From: JAHBXE01 sp044222195
GTDB taxonomy: Bacteria > Planctomycetota > Phycisphaerae > Phycisphaerales > UBA1924
Assembly (NCBI GenBank): GCA_044222195.1
Contig: JBGANS010000007.1
Span: 62,001-126,000 of the forward strand
Direction of reading: 5' to 3'
DNA length: 64,000 nt
In this document: positions 52,374-60,729 of the stretch, piece by piece
Position numbering within the stretch: position 1 is the stretch's first letter
Layout of the letters: each line of letters begins with the position of its first letter
Program-made: the position numbers and the translations under genes
The notes under the pieces: model-generated
What the model saw: only the letters and a program-made list of their open reading frames with translations
What the model was told of the DNA's origin: nothing
The model's database searches: none

Positions 52374-52402
52374 AAAATAGCAACGCACTCCGTCGATTGC
52401 AA
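52374..52402 (-). promoter_or_regulatory. Promoter-like -35/-10 pair for beta-helix gene 4
   Basis: On the minus strand TTGCAA (52402-52397) and TATTTT (52379-52374) are separated by 17 bp. The start codon is about 270 bp downstream, which would mean a long leader. Confidence 0.3.
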
Positions 52403-52489
52403 CCAGAATTTTCAAACTCCGACCATTTCAAACAGTGTTCGCGCAATCGTGCGCGCTCAAGTCGTTTGCAGCGCAAGAGATGTGCCCCG

Positions 52490-52527
52490 CATTAAAAACA
52501 AAATAGGGAGCCCATCTCGCGATGGGC
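52490..52527 (-). terminator. Rho-independent terminator of beta-helix gene 5
   Basis: GCCCATC (52510-52516) and GATGGGC (52521-52527) form a 7-bp stem with a 4-nt loop. On the minus strand it is followed by a TATTTTGTTTTTAATG tail. It stands 31 bp after the stop at 52559. Confidence 0.85.
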
Positions 52528-52558
52528 CCCCACACACGAAGCAACCGTCACGCAGGCA

Positions 52559-54292
52559 TCATGGGCAGCCCGCGCTGTAACGATCGAGGAAACACTGGAA
52601 GTCGTTGGCGGTCAGCACCGGTGCTCCTGTGCTGTTGTCGCAGTTGGCCAGCGAACTGCCGCCCGCGAACTGGTTCATGAAGCACAGGAAGTCGTTCGCG
52701 GTGAGCACGGGTGTCGCCGTCGAACCATCGCAGTTCGCGTAGCACGTGGTGGGAGTTCCACCGCCAACAAGCGGCACCCCGAACTTGGCACGGACCCAGT
52801 CGTTGACGACTACGGCCGTGAACTGGGAACGCCAGTTCTGCCGGCTCTGTTTGCGCGCCTCGGTCATGAACCCGTCCAGGCCGCCGCTGAGCCCGATCGA
52901 CTGCATGTATGTGCCGATCCGCGCATCGACCGTTGGTATCGCGCCGAAGATTGATCCCGCTTCCCCGACCGCGTTGCGCCAGGAGGTCCAGGTCAAGGGG
53001 CGGAACGCGGGGAGCAGGGTCAACGCCGCGCCGTACCTGTTGTTGGAGGCCGCAAATCCGGAGGTGCTGCGGTTTGGGTTGAGTTCCACGATGATGCTGG
53101 CGAGGGGCTGAAAGCCGCTGTTCCCGCTGAAGGTCACCGGGTTGGTCCCTCCGTCTTCGAAGAAGTAGCACTGGCCTTCGAGGGCAACGGGGTTCGACCA
53201 GTCGTATACGACGTTGCCCGTGACGCTGCCGACGAAGTTGCGGAAGGACATCCCCTTCACCGTGCCCAGCCCTGTCCCGCCGGAGTTGTGCGCGACCACG
53301 TTGTTGACCACCGAGTTGCTGCCGTCGATCAAGAGGCCGATGCCGCGCCGATCGATCGAGTTGATGTCTTTGGAGTCGAGCGCGACGTTGTACTTGACCT
53401 CTCCGGGCCCGCCCGCGGTTGGCCCCATGTAGAGCCCGAAGGAGTTCTGGAGTGCCAGGTTGTTGATCAGGCTCCCACCCGGCCGCTGCTGCAGCCCCTC
53501 GCTCGGCGACCGGGCGGTAATGTTGTCGCGAAAGGTGCCCGGGCCGCAGGTCTCGTGCACGTACACGTTGTGGCTGAACATTGAACCGTCAATGCCGCAG
53601 CGATCGAAGACATTGCCCTCGATGAGCCACCCGTCGCATCCACCGATGTAGATGCCCTGCGAGCGTCCATCCGGGGGCGCCCCGGCGTACTTGGCGTCCG
53701 CCACCACGTTGCGCCGCACCTTCAACCCGAGCACCCGGAACGACCCGTTGCTCGCGAGGTCCTGCACGACGATGTTGTCCCGGAAGTTCCGGATCATGCA
53801 GTCCTCGATGAGCACATCGTGCCAGGACAGCATGATGATCCCGGACGTGTTGGCGGTGTTGGTGCCGGCGATTTCGAGCCCGACAATGGCCGCGCGGCGT
53901 TTGCCGAGGGATTCGCCCCGGAAACCCGTGAGCGGGAAGTTCAGTTTCGGGCGTGCCCCGACACCGTAGCTCGCGATGACCGTGTACTGCCCCGGCGTGT
54001 TGCACCCCTTGGTGATGTTGATCTGACCCGTCTCGTTCCAGGTGTCACCGCACTTGAGCAGCACCTGGTCGGGCTGGCCGTCTCGCAGGGCTCCGTAGCC
54101 TCGCTGGATCGACTTGAAAGGGGCCGCTTGTGTGCCGGGGTTGCTATCGCTGCCAGTGTTGGCAACGTAGAACACCTGCGCCCCCGCCGGCGGAACGAGG
54201 CTTGTCCACCCCGTGTCCTGGGCCGCCGCAGGCCCAACCAGGGTCAGGAGTGTGCACGAGGCCGCCGCCATAGCTCCAAAGAATCGATGCAT
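52559..54292 (-). CDS. Secreted beta-helix protein 5, with Cys-type dockerin-like ending
   Basis: A 577-residue protein from the ATG at 54292, 8 nt after GGAGGA. The start was chosen by that ribosome-binding site and the signal peptide MHRFFGAMAAASCTLLTLVGPAAAQ; the frame is open much further upstream but is not coding in style. The beta-helix shows FSHNVYVHETCGPGTFRDNITARSPSEG (about 235-265) and GLQQRPGGSLINNLAL. C-terminal module: GFMTEARKQSRQNWRSQFTAVVVNDWVRA. It ends in two Cys-type units (CYANCDGSTATPVLTANDF and ANCDNSTGAPVLTANDF). It is closest to beta-helix protein 4, which suggests recent duplication. Confidence 0.88.
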   Translation of the reverse strand: MHRFFGAMAAASCTLLTLVGPAAAQDTGWTSLVPPAGAQVFYVANTGSDSNPGTQAAPFKSIQRGYGALRDGQPDQVLLKCGDTWNETGQINITKGCNTPGQYTVIASYGVGARPKLNFPLTGFRGESLGKRRAAIVGLEIAGTNTANTSGIIMLSWHDVLIEDCMIRNFRDNIVVQDLASNGSFRVLGLKVRRNVVADAKYAGAPPDGRSQGIYIGGCDGWLIEGNVFDRCGIDGSMFSHNVYVHETCGPGTFRDNITARSPSEGLQQRPGGSLINNLALQNSFGLYMGPTAGGPGEVKYNVALDSKDINSIDRRGIGLLIDGSNSVVNNVVAHNSGGTGLGTVKGMSFRNFVGSVTGNVVYDWSNPVALEGQCYFFEDGGTNPVTFSGNSGFQPLASIIVELNPNRSTSGFAASNNRYGAALTLLPAFRPLTWTSWRNAVGEAGSIFGAIPTVDARIGTYMQSIGLSGGLDGFMTEARKQSRQNWRSQFTAVVVNDWVRAKFGVPLVGGGTPTTCYANCDGSTATPVLTANDFLCFMNQFAGGSSLANCDNSTGAPVLTANDFQCFLDRYSAGCP

Positions 54293-54928
54293 GAGATGCA
54301 TCCTCCGTGATGGGGCCCGGCCACGATGCGCACGCCGACATGTCGTGCCGGCGAATTGCCGGTCGCGACCTCGACACCAAGCGGTGCGGATCAGGGGCTC
54401 AACGAGGACAGCCCGCCGCTGACAGCGTCGCCGAACTCGAAACAGCCCGTATGTGGCCCGTCGGCCTGGGTTGTCTGCGGGACACGCACCGCTTTGTGAG
54501 CGGCACACTCCCGACACGCGGTCGGTTGCCTCGACCCTGGCAACCCTGCCGCTGTGATGAAGCCGCGCCGGACAGCCTCATCGTCCGTGGGGTGGGTCGA
54601 TGATCGCGGAAAGTTAGCACAGGCGCGGCGTGCGAACAACTGGGGACCTTCCGCGATTTCGTGTTAGCACGTACTGTGCGCGTGTGTCACACCCTCATAA
54701 ATGAACGGCGCTCGTCGGTCGGGATGAATTTCACTTCACGTGCCGCGGCTCTTTCGTCACGCGCTCGCGGCCACCAGTGGCCGCGCTCCGGCCCGCGTCT
54801 CGAAGCGCCACCGTCGCGAGGTGCAGGTCTCGGGCCCTCTGTTGACGGCAATTCCCGCATGAAAACGCATCCCCGCAGGGCATGGCCGTGCTCGTTATGC
54901 TGTGGACCCACACCGGCCAGGAGCAGCC
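54293..54928. other. 636-bp divergent intergenic region with repeated words
   Basis: No gene is seen between the beta-helix gene 5 start and the POT start. It contains ATCGCGGAA/TTCCGCGAT inverted arms (54603-54611 and 54649-54657), two GTTAGCAC words exactly 50 bp apart (54613 and 54663) and an 18-bp-arm palindrome at 54766-54785. Control elements for both divergent genes probably lie here. Confidence 0.5.
54766..54785. repeat. Palindrome CGCGGCCAC-CA-GTGGCCGCG
   Basis: Perfect 9-bp inverted arms with a 2-bp centre, about 145 bp before the POT start codon. Possible operator or hairpin; no T-run. Confidence 0.55.
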
Positions 54929-56518
54929 ATGACCCAAGCCCAAGGCGCCTCTCCGACAACCTTGCCTCCGACTGAGGAAAACACTTTCCTGGGACATCCT
55001 AAGGGATTGTTCCTCCTTTTCCTGGTCGAGATGTGGGAGCGGTTCAGCTACTACGGAATGCGGGCCATCCTCGGTCTCTACCTGAAGACCCCGATGGTGG
55101 CTGTGCTCGAAGGCGGCAAGCCAAACCGGAACCCGGGGCGAGGGTGGACGGAGGCGGAGGCCAGCAACCTCGGTGGGTGGTATACGGGCCTGGCCTACCT
55201 GCTCCCCATTTTCGGCGGCCTCATCGCCGACAAGCTGATCGGGACGCATCGATCGATGCTCGTCGGCGGAATGCTCATCGCGACCGGGCACATCGTGCTG
55301 GCGATATCCGGCCTGGGCAACATGGGAAGTACGGACCTGGGGATGTCGGTCTTTGTCGGCGGCCTCGCGATGATCATCATCGGGACCGGCCACTTCAAAC
55401 CCTCCGTGTCCGTCATGGTGGGCCAGTTGTACAAACCGGACGATCCCCGACGCGATGGCGCCTTCGGCATCTTCTACATGGGGATCAACCTCGGCGCCTT
55501 CATCTGTCCATACGTCTGCGGTACGCTCGGCGAGAAGGTCGGCTGGCACTGGGGTTTCGGTTCCGCGGCAGTCGGCATGCTCGCGGGACTCGGGCTCTAC
55601 GTGATGTACAAGCAGAAGTACCTGCCAGGTATTGGCCTGCCGGTCACCGGCACCGGGTCGGCGGCACCCCTGTTCTTCTTCAATGGGATCGGGCTCTCCG
55701 CGATCGTCGCCCTTGCCTACACCGCCGGCGTACTCAAGCAGATCGACACCTTGGTCACCAATGTCTATGTGCTGGGCGCCCTCGCCGCGGCAAGCCTCAC
55801 GTGGATCGTCTGGTACATCTCGACACAGGCCAAGGAAGACAAGGGCCCCGTCACCTCGATCTTCCTCTTCATGTTCCTCAACATGATCTTCTGGGCGGGC
55901 TTCGAGCAGGCAGGCACGAGCATCAACTTCTTCACCGATACCAAGACCGACCGAATGCTCGGGTCGTTCGAGGTGCCGACCAGCTGGTTCCAGTCCATCA
56001 ACCCGCTGGGCATTCTGCTGCTCGCGCCCGTGTTCGGCATCCTGTGGATCCGCCTGCACAAGAAGAACGCCAATCCCAGTCAGCCCGCCAAGATCGGCAT
56101 CGGCCTCGTTCTCCTCGGCGTCGGCTATATGTGCATGACGCTCGCCGGCATGCAGGCGAGCTCAGCACCGGGCAAGGCGGCGATGTTCCTCGTCGCGGCG
56201 ACCTACATCATCCACACCCTGGGAGAGCTCTGCCTGTCCCCGACCGGCCTCTCGTACGTGACGAAAGCCGCTCCGAAGAAGGCCGTGTCACTGCTGATGG
56301 GAGTCTGGTTCCTGTCGAGCTTTGTGGGCAACTTCGCGGCGGGCAAGCTGGCCATGCTCGCCACTCCGATCGGCGAAGGAAAGTACAAGCGCATCTTTGG
56401 CCTCGGCGGGCAGGCGGACTTCTTCGTGTGGTTTGTGATCATTCCCATTGCCGCCGGGGTCCTGGTATTGATCGCGACCCCGGTGCTCAAGAAGCTGCTG
56501 AGAAATACCACGGATTGA
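54929..56518 (+). CDS. POT/PTR-family proton-dependent oligopeptide transporter
   Basis: A 529-residue MFS protein from the ATG at 54929, following AGGAG. EMWERFSYYGMRAIL (34-48) is the signature of the first helix of this family, with the proton-coupling ExxER. The other helices and the RG-type region follow. It would import di/tripeptides with protons and complements the ATP-driven Opp cluster. It converges on galK with one nucleotide between the stops. Confidence 0.92.
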   Translation: MTQAQGASPTTLPPTEENTFLGHPKGLFLLFLVEMWERFSYYGMRAILGLYLKTPMVAVLEGGKPNRNPGRGWTEAEASNLGGWYTGLAYLLPIFGGLIADKLIGTHRSMLVGGMLIATGHIVLAISGLGNMGSTDLGMSVFVGGLAMIIIGTGHFKPSVSVMVGQLYKPDDPRRDGAFGIFYMGINLGAFICPYVCGTLGEKVGWHWGFGSAAVGMLAGLGLYVMYKQKYLPGIGLPVTGTGSAAPLFFFNGIGLSAIVALAYTAGVLKQIDTLVTNVYVLGALAAASLTWIVWYISTQAKEDKGPVTSIFLFMFLNMIFWAGFEQAGTSINFFTDTKTDRMLGSFEVPTSWFQSINPLGILLLAPVFGILWIRLHKKNANPSQPAKIGIGLVLLGVGYMCMTLAGMQASSAPGKAAMFLVAATYIIHTLGELCLSPTGLSYVTKAAPKKAVSLLMGVWFLSSFVGNFAAGKLAMLATPIGEGKYKRIFGLGGQADFFVWFVIIPIAAGVLVLIATPVLKKLLRNTTD

Positions 56519-56519
56519 C

Positions 56520-57716
56520 TCAGATCGCAATGAACGCCGCTCCGTCGGCCGCCTTCACCTCAAAGACGTCGCACTTGCGACTGAAGCGAGCCCGATAGGC
56601 GCCGGTCATGCGCCGACGAAACGGTTCCACGGCCGCGGCCTCGACCAGAGCGACCGCGCACCCGCCGAACCCTCCGCCGGTCATCCGAGCGCCGACCACT
56701 CCGGGGCACCGAGCCGCCTCTTCCACGATCGCATCCAGTTCCCCGCACGACACCCGATAGTCATCTCGAAGGGATGCGTGAGACTGAGCACACAGCTCGC
56801 GCAGTCGCCCGAGATCGCCAGACTCAAGGGCCGCGGCCGCCGACGCGGTCCGCGAAATCTCTGACACCACATGCCTCGCACACCGGAGCTCCTCTTCGTT
56901 CAGTCGTCCGTCGAGCATGTCCAGAGTTGCTTCCCGCAGCGAAGAAACGCGAAGCTTCCGTGCCGCGGCCTCGCAGGTCGCTCGCCGTCTGGCGTATTCC
57001 CCGCCGGCGAGCGAGTGCTTGACGTTCGAGTTCAGCACCACCACCGCGATGCCCGACGGCAACCGAACCTGCCGCACCGTTTCCGCTCTGCAGTCAATCA
57101 GCATCGCGTGCCCGCCCCGGCCCGAGATCGACGCGAGCGGGTCCATGATTCCGCACGGCACACCCGCGAACTCGTGCTCCGCTCTCTGGCACCGCTTTGC
57201 CTTGGCGATGTGCCCGAGCGATCGTTGCGAAACGTGTTCCATGAGTGTCGCCATCGCGACTTCGACGGATGCGGAACTCGAAAGCCCAGAGCCGAGCGGC
57301 ACCGATGACGCGATCGCGATGTCGAGGTTCACCAACACTTCGGGCCCTCGGAACTGCTCGATCACGCCCAGGACATAGCTCCCCCAGGACCCTCGCTCGA
57401 CGCCCCTTTCGCCTCGTTCCATCGCTCCCGGTTCGAGCGGGACCGCTGTTTCGCGAAGATCAGCAACGATCAGCTCATCGATGTCGTCCGAGTAGATGCG
57501 GGACTGGCCCGGCACTTCACTCTCGCGTGCCACCGCTACGCACACGCGATTGATCGCGATCGGCAGGACCAGTCCCCCGTTGTAGTCGGTGTGCTCCCCG
57601 ATGAGGTTGACCCGCCCCGGCGCGCCTGCGGCCCACCTGGGCTCTATCCCGTACCGCCCTGCGAACGCCGCTCGCGCACGCGCAAGAACGGGCTCAACGT
57701 GTTCGGGGACTGGCAT
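56520..57716 (-). CDS. galK: Galactokinase
   Basis: Phosphorylates galactose at C1. The ATG at 57716 gives 398 residues, normal for the family; the frame continues upstream into the next gene. GHMP-kinase motifs are all present: GRVNLIGEHTDYNGG (34-48), PLGSGLSSSAS (140-150) and the C-terminal GARMTGGGFGGCAVAL. No galT or galE is nearby. Confidence 0.94.
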   Translation of the reverse strand: MPVPEHVEPVLARARAAFAGRYGIEPRWAAGAPGRVNLIGEHTDYNGGLVLPIAINRVCVAVARESEVPGQSRIYSDDIDELIVADLRETAVPLEPGAMERGERGVERGSWGSYVLGVIEQFRGPEVLVNLDIAIASSVPLGSGLSSSASVEVAMATLMEHVSQRSLGHIAKAKRCQRAEHEFAGVPCGIMDPLASISGRGGHAMLIDCRAETVRQVRLPSGIAVVVLNSNVKHSLAGGEYARRRATCEAAARKLRVSSLREATLDMLDGRLNEEELRCARHVVSEISRTASAAAALESGDLGRLRELCAQSHASLRDDYRVSCGELDAIVEEAARCPGVVGARMTGGGFGGCAVALVEAAAVEPFRRRMTGAYRARFSRKCDVFEVKAADGAAFIAI

Positions 57717-57742
57717 CGCCACAGCGTAGCCTACGGCGCGGC

Positions 57743-58570
57743 CTACGGAGCCGAGCGCGGCGCTGCCTTGGGAACGGTGGTGGGCGCTACGGCCGGCGCC
57801 TGCGCTGCAGGGCTTGGTGCCGGAGTCGTGCCGGCGTACTGCGACAACAGCATCCCCACCGCCACGATCAGCCACAGGAAGAAGTGCGACCCGACGATGT
57901 ACAGAAGCGGGTGCTTCTTCCAGACGTTGAACAGTGTCGCGACCAACAGAACATACGCGCCCGATGCCAGGATCAGCACCACGATCCTGTCCAGCGTGAC
58001 CACGCCGAAGAGCCGGAACTGGATCGACATCAACAGGGCAAACGCCCCCACCGCCGTAAACATTCTTGCCGCCGCGAGCTCGTACGTACCGAGCTTCTTC
58101 CCCAGCAAGGTCGCCGCGATGAACAGCGCCACCACGCCGGTCCCGGTGTGGAGCAGCGTGTTGTACATCACCAGCAGCACGGCGACCAGGCGCTGTCCCG
58201 CCGTATTCGCCGGCTGCAATCCCGCCGCGATCATCGCGAGGACCAGCAGCGCCACCCCGACAATCGCCCAGACCTTGGCCCCGCCGAGTCCCGGCGTCAC
58301 AAAGTCTTCCTGCGGCACCTCCGGCGGCGCCTTCGGTTTTTCCTCGACCACGGGCTTCCCGAGAATCACCCGGTCTACCTCCGGGTCCTTGTCAAAGTCC
58401 GCATCTTTGTCGAAGTCAGCCAACAGCTCCGGCGCTTCGATCTTGCCCTTGGGCTGCACTGGTGGAAAGTCGATTGGGCGAGCCTTCGGCGCTTCGCCGG
58501 GCGCCGCGGTCGATGGCGTCGCAGGCGGCTGACCCGGCTCAACTTCGTATGGCTTGTTCGGTTCGGTCAT
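57743..58570 (-). CDS. Conserved-looking multi-pass membrane protein, function unknown
   Basis: A 275-residue protein. About 95 hydrophilic Pro/Asp-rich residues include a small internal repeat (ADFDKDADFDKD). Six hydrophobic segments follow, then an Ala/Pro-rich tail. It resembles Yip1-like or similar unassigned membrane proteins in layout, but no family is claimed. It lies 26 bp upstream of galK on the same strand, so co-transcription is possible. Confidence 0.75.
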   Translation of the reverse strand: MTEPNKPYEVEPGQPPATPSTAAPGEAPKARPIDFPPVQPKGKIEAPELLADFDKDADFDKDPEVDRVILGKPVVEEKPKAPPEVPQEDFVTPGLGGAKVWAIVGVALLVLAMIAAGLQPANTAGQRLVAVLLVMYNTLLHTGTGVVALFIAATLLGKKLGTYELAAARMFTAVGAFALLMSIQFRLFGVVTLDRIVVLILASGAYVLLVATLFNVWKKHPLLYIVGSHFFLWLIVAVGMLLSQYAGTTPAPSPAAQAPAVAPTTVPKAAPRSAP

Positions 58571-58690
58571 GGCGCAACGCTCCCCTTCGAGTCCTTCATT
58601 GGGAGATCGGCTCGCGGCGATTCATCAGGCCAATCCTATCGCGGGCCCTGCGTTCGCCTCCGGCCCCCTTGCAGGGCTTATGCTCCCGCC

Positions 58691-59707
58691 ATGACATTTG
58701 ACCCAGACGCCGCGGGAGCCCCCGGTTCCGGCATATTCGGATTGCCATTCACGCGGGAGCAAGCCCGCATCATCCTTCTTCCTGTTCCGTTCGACGCCAC
58801 GACGTCCTACGGCCACGGGACCGCCCGCGGTCCGGACGCTGTGTACGACGCATCCATGCAGGTCGACCTCTACGACCGCCGATTCGGCCGCATCTATGAG
58901 CGCGGCATCTTCATGGAGCCATCGAGCGACACGATCGCCTCCCTCTCCGAGACGGCTCGGGCGTTCGCCGCCCCGATCATCGATCAAGGTGGCGCCGATC
59001 CTCACAGCGGCGCGGACCGCGCGGCACTCACCAGGATCGACGCGGCCGGCGACGAAGTGGCGACTTTCACCTTCAACCATACATCCAAAGTCTTGCGCGA
59101 TGGCAAGGTCCCGGGCCTTATCGGCGGCGATCACTCAACGCCCCTCGGCGCCATTCGCGCCTGCGCCGAGCATACCAAGGGTGGCCTTGGCATCCTCCAC
59201 ATCGACGCCCACATGGACTTCCGAAAGGCTTACGAGGGGTTCAAGTACTCGCACGCGTCGATCATGTACAACGTGCTGACGACCATCCCCGGTGTCACAC
59301 GCATGGTCCAGGTTGGAATCCGCGACTTTGGTGAGGGCGAAATGGACTTCGGCATCGAGCAGGGCTCCCGAGTCCACACGATCTACGACGACCAGTGGGC
59401 ACAGTCCCTGCTCGACGGTGTCGCCTTTGTCGATCTCTGCAAGGAAGCCATTTCGCACCTCCCCCAGGATGTGTATGTTTCGTTCGACATCGACGGGCTC
59501 GACCCCGCACTCTGCCCGCACACGGGTACCCCCGTTCCCGGAGGGTTGTCGTTCAACCAGGCTGCCCTGTTGATGGGCGCCCTCAAGGACTCCGGCCGCC
59601 GGATTGTGGGGTTCGATCTTGTTGAAGTCTGCCCCGGTCCCGAAGATGAATGGGACGCCAACGTGGGCGCACGCGTGCTTTACAAGCTCTGCGGCCTGGT
59701 GAGCTGA
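58691..59707 (+). CDS. speB: Agmatinase-family ureohydrolase
   Basis: The ATG at 58691 gives 338 residues. Manganese-site motifs are GGDHS (145-149), DAHMD (172-176) and SFDIDGLDP (264-272), as in arginase/agmatinase enzymes. It hydrolyses a guanidino compound to urea; agmatine is the commonest substrate of this subgroup, but arginine, guanidinobutyrate or formimidoyl-glutamate cannot be excluded by eye. It runs divergent from the membrane protein gene and convergent with the lipoprotein gene. Confidence 0.88.
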   Translation: MTFDPDAAGAPGSGIFGLPFTREQARIILLPVPFDATTSYGHGTARGPDAVYDASMQVDLYDRRFGRIYERGIFMEPSSDTIASLSETARAFAAPIIDQGGADPHSGADRAALTRIDAAGDEVATFTFNHTSKVLRDGKVPGLIGGDHSTPLGAIRACAEHTKGGLGILHIDAHMDFRKAYEGFKYSHASIMYNVLTTIPGVTRMVQVGIRDFGEGEMDFGIEQGSRVHTIYDDQWAQSLLDGVAFVDLCKEAISHLPQDVYVSFDIDGLDPALCPHTGTPVPGGLSFNQAALLMGALKDSGRRIVGFDLVEVCPGPEDEWDANVGARVLYKLCGLVS

Positions 59708-59735
59708 GCCACGCCCATCCCCACCCGTCGTGTGC

Positions 59736-60668
59736 TTACTTCGCGGCTGGAATCGCCGCGAACTTCCACGTCCGCGAGTTTGAGCTTCCGCCACCGTAAC
59801 GGAACGGCAGCGACCGCGGCACGAGCATGACCGTCCGGCCATCGGACAGCCGGCCCTGCGCATCCACCTGCATCACCCAGCTCTCACCCGCGCCAAGACC
59901 CGGTACCTTCCGGACTTCCATGCTCAGTTGCGGTACCTCTCCCCCGGCAACGGGAGGCGTGATTTCGATCTCTTCGGTGAGGTCTGTCTGCTTGCCCCAC
60001 GCCTCAGATCCGCCGATCGTCTTCTGTGAAATGACTGCTTCGCCGCGCCGGATCGTGACCTGGACCGTTTCCCCCGCGTTCTTGTCATCTTCGCGGGTGA
60101 AAATGGTAAGCGACACACCGCCGAGGGTTGCCGCGGACGATGGGACCAGCGGCTGCGGCTTTGGGTTGACAGGAGCGGGAACCGCCGGCGGAGGGGCGTC
60201 GGTCGTCGCCATTGGCTTGGCGCGGTGTGACTCGGCCCCCACCACAGGCGCGACGGGCGTGATCTCCGGCTTCGCCGACTCAGGCTTTGGAACTTCCGTC
60301 ACCGCCGGAACCGCGCGGCTGGGGGGTGTCTGCGGCTCGAGAATCGTGATGGTGACTTCCGTCGACGAGGTCCTCCCGCGGCTGTTCTTGATTCGGTAAC
60401 TGAACACGTCCTCGCCGATCGCATCCCCGTTGGGGATGTACTTGATGGTGTTGTCCGGGTTCACCTTTGTCTGCCCGTGCGCCGACGCCGTCGCGCTCAC
60501 GATCGCCAGTTCCCGATCCCGTGGGTCGGTGTCGTTGGCAAGCACGGGGATGTCTACCGCCGCGCCCCGGAACGTGACCGCCGAGTCCGGCTTGGCGGAC
60601 GGCTTGAAGATGCAGCCGGTGAGCAACGGCGCAATGGCAACGAGAGCGGCAAGACGGAGCACGTGCAT
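59736..60668 (-). CDS. Lipoprotein with cadherin/Ig-like tandem domain
   Basis: A 310-residue protein from the ATG at 60668, preceded by GGAGG. Lipobox LLTGC at about 14-18 predicts a lipid-anchored protein. Residues about 25-110 have the VLANDTDPRDRELAIVSATASAHGQT pattern of cadherin/VCBS-like bacterial Ig domains. A Pro-rich linker and a beta-rich C-terminal domain follow. Function is unknown; cell-surface adhesion or envelope structure is plausible. It lies 61 bp after the M50 gene. Confidence 0.78.
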   Translation of the reverse strand: MHVLRLAALVAIAPLLTGCIFKPSAKPDSAVTFRGAAVDIPVLANDTDPRDRELAIVSATASAHGQTKVNPDNTIKYIPNGDAIGEDVFSYRIKNSRGRTSSTEVTITILEPQTPPSRAVPAVTEVPKPESAKPEITPVAPVVGAESHRAKPMATTDAPPPAVPAPVNPKPQPLVPSSAATLGGVSLTIFTREDDKNAGETVQVTIRRGEAVISQKTIGGSEAWGKQTDLTEEIEITPPVAGGEVPQLSMEVRKVPGLGAGESWVMQVDAQGRLSDGRTVMLVPRSLPFRYGGGSSNSRTWKFAAIPAAK

Positions 60669-60729
60669 GGGGCCTCCTTCGCTTCCATGATAGAGGCTTC
60701 CGGCAACCGGTGACCGTGGCACGGGCGAG

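Larger units (their letters stand above)
52106..52558. other. 453-bp region: leader of beta-helix gene 4 and terminator of gene 5
   Basis: No coding gene is seen. Part of it (about 52370-52510) is clearly AT-richer than the surroundings. It holds a promoter-like pair on the minus strand, a CGCGCA-ATCG-TGCGCG inverted repeat (52440-52455), two GTTTGAAA words 16 bp apart, and the terminator of the upstream gene. Confidence 0.5.

Noticed and set aside
54731..56059. Long minus-strand frame opposite the POT transporter
   Set aside because: Asp/Glu/His-rich shadow; POT signature is on the plus strand.
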